From assembly GCF_014208105.1 (NCBI RefSeq), contig NZ_JACHMQ010000001.1:3844001-3908000 (forward strand): a DNA stretch of 64,000 nucleotides, given 5' to 3'. This document shows positions 59,166-64,000 of the stretch, one piece after another. The notes under the pieces were generated by a model that saw nothing but the letters and a program-made list of their open reading frames with translations, searched no databases and was not told the origin of the DNA. Position numbers and translations under genes: made by a program. Source of the DNA: Actinomadura coerulea. GTDB lineage: Bacteria > Actinomycetota > Actinomycetes > Streptosporangiales > Streptosporangiaceae. Each line of letters starts with the position of its first letter. Within the stretch, counting starts at the first letter, position 1.

Positions 59166-59186
59166 AATTGAACAGAAGATCCAATT
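59166..59186. promoter_or_regulatory. AT-rich dyad in front of the SDR gene
   Basis: AATTG, 11 nt, CAATT, 68 bp upstream of the SDR ATG, in an AT-rich patch that is unusual for this DNA. It may be an operator or promoter element; evidence is only composition and symmetry. Confidence 0.35.
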
Positions 59187-59254
59187 AGTCGGCGCGGTCC
59201 GGGCTCGCTCCACCCACGAGCCCGGGCCCGCCGACCACCCGAGCGGAGCGCGCA

Positions 59255-60073
59255 ATGAGCATCGCGATCGTGACCGGAGGAGCGTCCGGCATCGGCCGTG
59301 CGATCGCCACGTCCCTGGTGGCGCGCGGCGACACCGTCGTGGTCACCGACATCAACGCCGAGGGCGCCGCGCAGGTCGCCGACAAGCTGAACACCCTCGG
59401 CAAGGGCAAGGCCGTCTCCGCGCCCCTCGACGTCACCGACGCCGACGCCGTCACCGGCCTCTACAAGGGCGTCAGGGCCGACCACGGGCGGCTCGACCTG
59501 GTGTTCAACAACGCGGGCATCGCGGTCGGCGGGCTGGCCGAGGAACTCACCCTCGACCACTGGAACCGCGCCATCGACATCAACCTGAAGGGCGTCGTGC
59601 ACGGCGTCCACGCCGCCTACCCGATCATGCTGGAGCAGGGCCGCGGCCACATCGTCAACACCGCCTCGCTCGCCGGGCTCGTCCCGATGCCGATCGGCAT
59701 CCCCTACACCGCCACCAAGCACGCCGTCGTCGGCCTCTCCCTCGGCCTGCGCGCCGAGGCCGCCGGGCGCGGCGTCAAGGTCAGCGTGGTGTGCCCGAGC
59801 TTCGTGGACACCCCGCTGCTGCACAACATCAACCCCGACCTGCCCGAGACCCCGCTGAGCGGCGACGCCACCGGCGACATCGCGAAGGCGGCCCCGCGCC
59901 TCTACACGGCCGAGAAGCTCGCCCGCGACATCATGCGCGGCGTCGCCAGGAACCAGGCCCTCATCGTCGCGCCCGCCCACGGCCGCCTCGCCTGGCGCGG
60001 CGTCCGCCTCAACCCGGGCGCGGCCGTCCGCGTCGCCCAGATCGCCGTCAACCGCATCCGCGCCGGCAAGTAG
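59255..60073 (+). CDS. Short-chain dehydrogenase/reductase (SDR)
   Basis: 272 residues of a classical SDR: cofactor loop TGGASGIG (7-14), VFNNAGIAVGG, IVNTASLAGLVP with the catalytic Ser, and YTATKHAV with Tyr and Lys. The C-terminal stretch (LSLGLRAEAAGRGVKVSVVCPSFVDTPLLHNI) fits the long-chain or retinol-like branch. The substrate is unknown. It follows the di-iron oxygenase by 196 bp and may act in the same pathway, but it has its own promoter-like dyad. Confidence 0.88.
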   Translation: MSIAIVTGGASGIGRAIATSLVARGDTVVVTDINAEGAAQVADKLNTLGKGKAVSAPLDVTDADAVTGLYKGVRADHGRLDLVFNNAGIAVGGLAEELTLDHWNRAIDINLKGVVHGVHAAYPIMLEQGRGHIVNTASLAGLVPMPIGIPYTATKHAVVGLSLGLRAEAAGRGVKVSVVCPSFVDTPLLHNINPDLPETPLSGDATGDIAKAAPRLYTAEKLARDIMRGVARNQALIVAPAHGRLAWRGVRLNPGAAVRVAQIAVNRIRAGK

Positions 60074-60094
60074 GACGGCCGCCCTTTTCGCGCC

Positions 60095-60130
60095 TTCGAC
60101 CCGCGACGTCTTCGGACGTCGCGGGTCGAA
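60095..60130. terminator. Terminator hairpin with TTCG loop
   Basis: A perfect 16-bp stem (60095-60110 with 60115-60130) closed by a TTCG tetraloop, 22 bp after the SDR stop. Confidence 0.85.
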
Positions 60131-60208
60131 AGGCGTGGCACCCGCACCAGCGGACGCGGCCCAGCCTCTGTACGGGCGCTGGGACGCGGCCCGCATAGGC
60201 TGGGCGGC

Positions 60209-60700
60209 GTGGAACGCATCCTGGTCAGCTCGTGCCTTGCCGGGCGGCCCGTCCGCTACGACGGGGCGGCCAAGCCGGTGGCCGGCGGCCCCTTCGAGCG
60301 CTGGCGCGCCGAGGGCCGCCTCGTTCCGTTCTGCCCCGAGGTGTCGGGCGGTCTGCCGATCCCCCGCCCGCCCGCCGAGATCGTCGGCGGCTCCGGCGGC
60401 GACGTCCTCGACGGCACGGCCCGCGTCCTCACCGGCGGCGGCGCCGACGTCACCGGCGAGTTCCTCCGCGGCGCCCGCCTGGCCCTGGAGACCGCGCGGC
60501 GCTCCGGCGCCCGTCTCGCCCTGCTCAAGGAGGGCAGCCCGTCCTGCGGCGGCCACCGCGTCTACGACGGCACCTTCACCGGCACGTCCGTCCCCGGCTC
60601 CGGCGTGACGACCGCCCTCCTGCGCCGCTCAGGCATCCACGTCTTCACCGAGGACGAACTGGACGCACTGCAAGCCCTCCTGAACGACCTGGAAGCCTGA
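60209..60700 (+). CDS. DUF523 family protein
   Basis: 163 residues of DUF523. The markers are the N-terminal ILVSSCLAGRPVRYDG, FCPEVSGGLPIPRPP and the central LLKEGSPSCGG; the conserved Cys residues (SSCL, FCPE, SCGG) may bind a metal or be redox-active. The function is unknown; members often occur singly or fused to DUF1722. The GTG/ATG choice is clear: the frame starts at 60209 immediately with the conserved block. No strong operon links. Confidence 0.88.
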   Translation: MERILVSSCLAGRPVRYDGAAKPVAGGPFERWRAEGRLVPFCPEVSGGLPIPRPPAEIVGGSGGDVLDGTARVLTGGGADVTGEFLRGARLALETARRSGARLALLKEGSPSCGGHRVYDGTFTGTSVPGSGVTTALLRRSGIHVFTEDELDALQALLNDLEA

Positions 60701-60728
60701 ACCCAGGAGAGGCACCAGCGCACCGGCG

Positions 60729-61358
60729 TCAATCCATGAACCGGGCGACCTGCTCGGGGGTCAGCGCCGGGACGGGCAGCGGCCGCGCCGCCTCGGCGCG
60801 CAGCCCGTCGAGGAAGAACCCGAGGCAGCGCCGCCAGGCGTCGGGCGCGCCGTCCGCCGACTCCCGGATCACCTGCGACATCGCCCACATCAGCGTCACG
60901 ACGTCCTGCGGCTCGAAGTCGGGGCGCAGGCCACCGGCCTCCTTGGCCCGGGCCATGATCTTCACCAGGTGGTCGAATCCCCGATGGCAGGCCGTGTCCA
61001 GTTCGGGGGCGAGCGGGAAGCGCCGGGCGAGCGCGTCGTTGAGCCCGCGGTCCTCGGCCTGCAGCGCGAACAGCCCCTCGATGTAGGCGACGAACCCGCT
61101 CCATGGATCGGGATCGGCCAGGGACCGCTCGACGATCTCGTCCAGCGCGGCCAGGCGGGCGGGGAAGATGGCGTCGAAAAGGTTCTCGCGCGCGGGGAAG
61201 TGGTTGTAGAGCGTGCCGATGCTCACGCCCGCCCTCCGCGCGACCTCTTCCAGCGGCGCGTCGAGGCCGCGCTCCCCGAACACGGCCGCGGCGGCGGCCA
61301 CCAGCTTGTCCCGATTCCGCACGGCGTCCGCCCGAAGCGGCCTGCTCTTCCCGGCCAT
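60729..61358 (-). CDS. TetR family regulator
   Basis: 209 residues. HTH: ADAVRNRDKLVAAAAAVFGERGLDAPLEEVARRAGVSIGTLYNHFPARENLFDAIF (residues ~9-65). The C-terminal part (FVAYIEGLFALQAEDRGLNDALARRFPLAPELDTACHRGF) matches the family controlling short-chain dehydrogenase genes. It diverges from an atypical SDR gene with two inverted repeats between them, its probable operators. Confidence 0.88.
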   Translation of the reverse strand: MAGKSRPLRADAVRNRDKLVAAAAAVFGERGLDAPLEEVARRAGVSIGTLYNHFPARENLFDAIFPARLAALDEIVERSLADPDPWSGFVAYIEGLFALQAEDRGLNDALARRFPLAPELDTACHRGFDHLVKIMARAKEAGGLRPDFEPQDVVTLMWAMSQVIRESADGAPDAWRRCLGFFLDGLRAEAARPLPVPALTPEQVARFMD

Positions 61359-61375
61359 GCCTCCATCCTATGAAG

Positions 61376-61391
61376 TTGAGGGCACCCTCAA
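61376..61391. promoter_or_regulatory. TetR operator copy 1
   Basis: TTGAGGG, 2 nt, CCCTCAA: perfect 16-bp dyad, 17 bp from the tetR start. Confidence 0.75.
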
Positions 61392-61404
61392 GTTTCGTGT
61401 TAAA

Positions 61405-61420
61405 TTGAGGCCAACCTCAA
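61405..61420. promoter_or_regulatory. TetR operator copy 2
   Basis: TTGAGG, 4 nt, CCTCAA: perfect 16-bp dyad, 29 bp (start to start) from copy 1 and 16 bp before the SDR ATG at 61437. Confidence 0.75.
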
Positions 61421-61436
61421 CTTACAGGAGTTGCGC

Positions 61437-62153
61437 ATGTCCTCCACGACCGTCGTCATCGGGGCCGGACCTGGTCTCGGCATGTCCGTCGCCCACCGCT
61501 TCGGCCGCGAAGGCCACAAGATCGTGCTCATGTCGAGGAACGGGGCGCGCCACCCCGGCTACATCGCGGCGCTGGAGGCCGAGGGCGTCGAGGCCGCGGC
61601 CATCGCGGCGGACGTCCGCGACCGCGACGCGCTGCTCGCCGCGCTCGGCGGGATCGGCCGCGTCGACGTCGTCTACTACGGCCCCGGCGCGGCGGATCTG
61701 AACGCCCGGCCCGTTCCCATCACCTCGACGGACGTGCCGGCCGCCCAGGAGGCGATGCGCTCGGTGTATCCCGCGATCGACGTGGTGGGCGCCGTCCTGC
61801 CCGGGATGCTGGAGCGCGGCGGCGGCGGGCTGCTGTTCGCGGGCGGTCTCAGCGCGGTCGTCCCGATGCCCATGCTCGGCGGCCTCGCGCTCTCCTCGGC
61901 GGCCCTGCGGAACTACGCCCTGACGCTCAACGCGGCCCTGACCGAGACAGGGATCTACGCCGGGACGCTGACGATCGGCGGCCTGATCGAACGCGGCGAC
62001 ATCCACCGGATGGTGACGTCCCAGCAGGACGGCCTGGACGGCTTGGACGGCCTCGGCATCCCCACCCTCGATCCAGACACCATCGCCGACACCGCGTGGG
62101 ACCTCTACGCCAAGCGCGACCGCGCCGAGGCGGTCTTCAACGCGCTGGCCTGA
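61437..62153 (+). CDS. Atypical SDR-like protein lacking the YxxxK site
   Basis: 238 residues with a Rossmann fold: the cofactor loop is GAGPGLG (residues 9-15), then VVYYGPGAADLNARP and LLFAGGLSAV. Where classical SDRs have YxxxK, this one has LALSSAALRNYAL, so the catalytic Tyr and Lys are not in place. It may bind NAD(P) without catalysis or use another geometry. The ATG at 61437 follows CAGGAG at a 6-nt gap. TetR operators lie just upstream. The end overlaps the convergent regulator gene by 49 bp. Confidence 0.82.
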   Translation: MSSTTVVIGAGPGLGMSVAHRFGREGHKIVLMSRNGARHPGYIAALEAEGVEAAAIAADVRDRDALLAALGGIGRVDVVYYGPGAADLNARPVPITSTDVPAAQEAMRSVYPAIDVVGAVLPGMLERGGGGLLFAGGLSAVVPMPMLGGLALSSAALRNYALTLNAALTETGIYAGTLTIGGLIERGDIHRMVTSQQDGLDGLDGLGIPTLDPDTIADTAWDLYAKRDRAEAVFNALA

Positions 62154-63037
62154 ACGCCGCCATCAGGCCGGCCGGTCCCGCCGGCCTGGCCCGTGAGCAG
62201 GGTCAGGGCCTCGGCCGAAGGGGTGCCGGGAGTGGCCGTGAACACGGCCATGCGCTGGCCCTCGTCGTTGGACAGCTCCATGATCTCGTTGTTGAGCGTC
62301 ATCGCCCCCACCAGCGGATGCCGGAACTCGCGCGTGTACCGGACGGCGCAGTCCTGAACCGGATGCGCCGCCCACAGGGACGCGAACTCGGGGCTGTGCA
62401 CGGTGAGCTCGCCGACGAGGCCGGTCAGCTCCGCGTCGTGGGGGTAGCGGACGGCCGTCATGCGCACGTCCGCGACCGTGTCCCGGGCCTTGGTCCGCCA
62501 GTCGGCGTACAGCTCGCGGGTGTGCGGATCCAGGAAGACGAGGCGCGCGATGTTGGGACGTCCATGGGGCTGCTCGGGCGCCTCGAACGGCAGGTGCCCG
62601 GCGAGCAGCGCGTGGGCGGCGCGGTTCCAGGCGAGCACGTCGTAGCGGCGGCCCATGATCAGCGCGGGGGTGTCGCCGAACGCGCCGATCATGAGCCGGA
62701 CGGCAGGGCGCAGCCGCTCCGGCCGCGGACGCCTGCGCGGCGCGGTCTTCTGGCGGGCGAGGCTCCGCAGGTGGGCGAGCTCCGTCTCGTCCAGCCGCAG
62801 CACGCGGGCGATCGCGTCGAGGACGGCCTCCGAGGCGTTGGGGCTCTGCCCCTGCTCCAGGCGTGTGTAGTACCCGGCGCTGACGCCCGCGAGCTGCGCC
62901 AGCTCCTCGCGGCGCAGCCCCGGCACGCGCCGCCGCCCGCCGTGGTCGGGCAGACCCACGTCCTCGGGACGCAGTCGTGCGCGACGGCTGCGCAGGAACT
63001 CGCCGAGTTCGGACCGTTGCTCCATGCCCTCCAGCAT
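62105..63037 (-). CDS. XRE-family regulator with MmyB-like ligand domain
   Basis: About 310 residues from ATG 63037. HTH: SELGEFLRSRRARLRPEDVGLPDHGGRRRVPGLRREELAQLAGVSAGYYTRLEQGQSPNASEAVLDAIARVL, then an MmyB-like domain (ALIMGRRYDVLAWNRAAHALLAGH, LVFLDPHTRELYADWRTKARDTVADVRMTAVRYPHDAELTGLVGELTVHSPEFASLWAAHPV). It belongs to the same class as the regulator at 33961. It diverges from an MFS transporter gene with a dyad between them and so likely controls it. A later Met (63025) is possible. The stop lies 49 bp inside the neighbouring SDR gene. Confidence 0.88.
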   Translation of the reverse strand: MLEGMEQRSELGEFLRSRRARLRPEDVGLPDHGGRRRVPGLRREELAQLAGVSAGYYTRLEQGQSPNASEAVLDAIARVLRLDETELAHLRSLARQKTAPRRRPRPERLRPAVRLMIGAFGDTPALIMGRRYDVLAWNRAAHALLAGHLPFEAPEQPHGRPNIARLVFLDPHTRELYADWRTKARDTVADVRMTAVRYPHDAELTGLVGELTVHSPEFASLWAAHPVQDCAVRYTREFRHPLVGAMTLNNEIMELSNDEGQRMAVFTATPGTPSAEALTLLTGQAGGTGRPDGGVQASALKTASARSRLA

Positions 63038-63058
63038 GCTCGCTTCCGGCCCGCTTTG

Positions 63059-63079
63059 CCTGCACCTGTCAGGTGTAGG
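63059..63079. promoter_or_regulatory. Operator candidate between XRE regulator and MFS
   Basis: A core CACCTG, 1 nt, CAGGTG with outer CCT/AGG matches (one mismatch) makes a 21-bp dyad. It is 22 bp from the regulator start and 113 bp before the MFS start. Confidence 0.5.
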
Positions 63080-63191
63080 CACCGGAGGGGTGCTTCCAGC
63101 AGGGGGCTGGGTAGCGCTCGCGGTTCGCCGGAGGGTGGGTCGTGCCGGGACGCCGACATGGGTCCCGGCACGACACATCGAAAGGGCGAAC

Positions 63192-64000
63192 ATGACGGAC
63201 GACTCGATCCGGCACGCGCGTTCCAGGGCACTCGGCCGCCGCGGATGGCTGGTCCTGCTCACCCTGTGCGGCGCCACGTTCATGACAGGGCTGGACTACT
63301 CGGTCGTGACCGTGGCGCTCCCAGAGATAGGGCGCAGCCTGGGGTTCGCCGGCACTGGTTCTCTGCAGTGGGTCGCGACGGCCTGCCTGCTGCCGACCGC
63401 GAGCCTGCTGCCCCTGTTCGGCCGCGTCTCCGACATCGTCGGGCGCCGCCGGCTGTTCATCCTCGGAGTCGTCCTGTTCGGCGGCTTCTCCCTGGTGGCG
63501 GCAGCGGCGAACGGTCCGGCACCACTGATCGCCGCCCGCGCGGGCCAGGGCGCGTCCGCCGCGATGATCACCCCGACCGCCGTCGCGCTGATGACGGCGG
63601 CGTTCCCCGAAGGACCCCGCCGGACGCGGGCACTGGGCGTCAACGGCGCGGTGCTGTCGCTCGGATTCGTCCTCGGCACCCTGGGCGGCGGCATCATCAC
63701 CAGCGGGCTGAACTGGCGCTGGACCATGCTGTTCCTGGCCGCCATCAGCGGCCTGGTGCTGCTCGGCACGAAGACCCTGCCGCGCGGCACCGGCACTCGC
63801 GCCGCGGCCCGCCTGGACGTTCCCGGTGCCGTACTGGCGAGCATCGGCCTGTTCGCTCTGGCCTATGGCATTTCGACGGGCGCGGACGCGGGGTGGGCGA
63901 GCCCGCCGACGCTGGGGTCGTTCTCTCTGGCCGTCCTCTGCCTTGGCGCGTTTCTCCTGGCGGAGCGGCGGCACCCAGCCCCGCTGATCCCACTGGGCCT
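63192..64000 (+). CDS. MFS transporter, DHA2 type, 3' end cut by the window
   Basis: The frame is open from ATG 63192 to the window end (about 269 residues seen). It begins with a short basic tail and the DHA2 span-1 motif GLDYSVVTVALPEIG, followed by motif A (FGRVSDIVGRRRLFILG) and about eight membrane segments so far, including the GFVLGTLGGGIITSGLNWRWTMLFL region. AAAGGG precedes the start. It is most likely a drug exporter controlled by the divergent XRE regulator. Confidence 0.87.
   Translation, partial: MTDDSIRHARSRALGRRGWLVLLTLCGATFMTGLDYSVVTVALPEIGRSLGFAGTGSLQWVATACLLPTASLLPLFGRVSDIVGRRRLFILGVVLFGGFSLVAAAANGPAPLIAARAGQGASAAMITPTAVALMTAAFPEGPRRTRALGVNGAVLSLGFVLGTLGGGIITSGLNWRWTMLFLAAISGLVLLGTKTLPRGTGTRAAARLDVPGAVLASIGLFALAYGISTGADAGWASPPTLGSFSLAVLCLGAFLLAERRHPAPLIPLG

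Noticed and set aside
1..64000. CRISPR arrays, phage integrases, transposases, tRNA and rRNA genes
   Set aside because: I looked for regularly spaced repeats, integrase or DDE motifs and tRNA T-loops and saw none, although a reading by eye can miss a tRNA.

Overview
The window is 64 kb of high-GC (roughly 70% or more) chromosomal DNA from a filamentous actinobacterium. Several features point to this: frequent GTG starts, a lexA / LysM-protein / nrdR-nrdJ block in the order known from Streptomyces and Mycobacterium, an ECF41-type sigma factor, five TetR regulators, and a two-gene set for 10-methyl branched fatty acids. The last is typical of Actinomadura and its relatives (Thermomonosporaceae), but the genus is inferred, not proven. 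I see no rRNA, tRNA, CRISPR array, integrase or insertion sequence. The window looks like chromosome arm or sub-core DNA, dense in regulators and transporters, with a few conserved core islands.

Layout. 1-9 kb holds the end of a 5-oxoprolinase subunit C gene, a histidine phosphatase, an AlkZ-like DNA glycosylase homologue, a membrane-anchored protein with two CbxX/EccA-type AAA modules, rnhB, an HhH-GPD endonuclease gene broken by one in-frame TGA, a nitroreductase and a double TerD protein. 9-24 kb is regulatory and accessory: TetR/MFS pairs with arrays of inverted repeats, a lipoate ligase with permuted domains, an HxlR regulator with a CMD protein, a pirin, a CMD-alpha/beta hydrolase fusion beside a LysR gene, a DoxX protein, and an ECF41 sigma factor with its NAD-dependent epimerase partner. 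23.4-31.5 kb is a conserved core island: nrdJ, nrdR, an SOS-type LysM cell-division gene diverging from lexA over two LexA boxes, and leuS with a probable Leu-codon leader-peptide attenuator.

31.5-44.3 kb is mostly catabolic: an acyl-CoA ligase, an XRE regulator with an SDR, a P450, an omega-transaminase, an epoxide-hydrolase-like enzyme, a GMC oxidoreductase, a Sel1-repeat protein, and a TetR regulator with a DUF4267/cupin operon. 44.3-47.1 kb encodes TmsB and TmsA (10-methyl fatty acid synthesis). 47.3-57.1 kb has envelope genes (DUF1707/DUF4870 membrane protein, polysaccharide deacetylase), a DUF4192 protein, a DinG/XPD-type helicase, an AlaT-type aminotransferase and an FtsX/LolD-type ABC exporter. 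57-64 kb has a TetR with a 30-bp operator, an AurF-type di-iron oxygenase, two SDR proteins, a DUF523 protein, another TetR with paired operators, and an XRE regulator diverging from an MFS gene cut by the window end.

The least expected signals are the leuS attenuator, the decoded multi-copy operators (24/39, 25/25, 34, 29 and 25 bp spacings), the nonsense codon in the endonuclease gene, the domain-order-reversed CMD-hydrolase and lipoate ligase, and the tandem AAA membrane protein. No wholly new defence or mobile system is evident.
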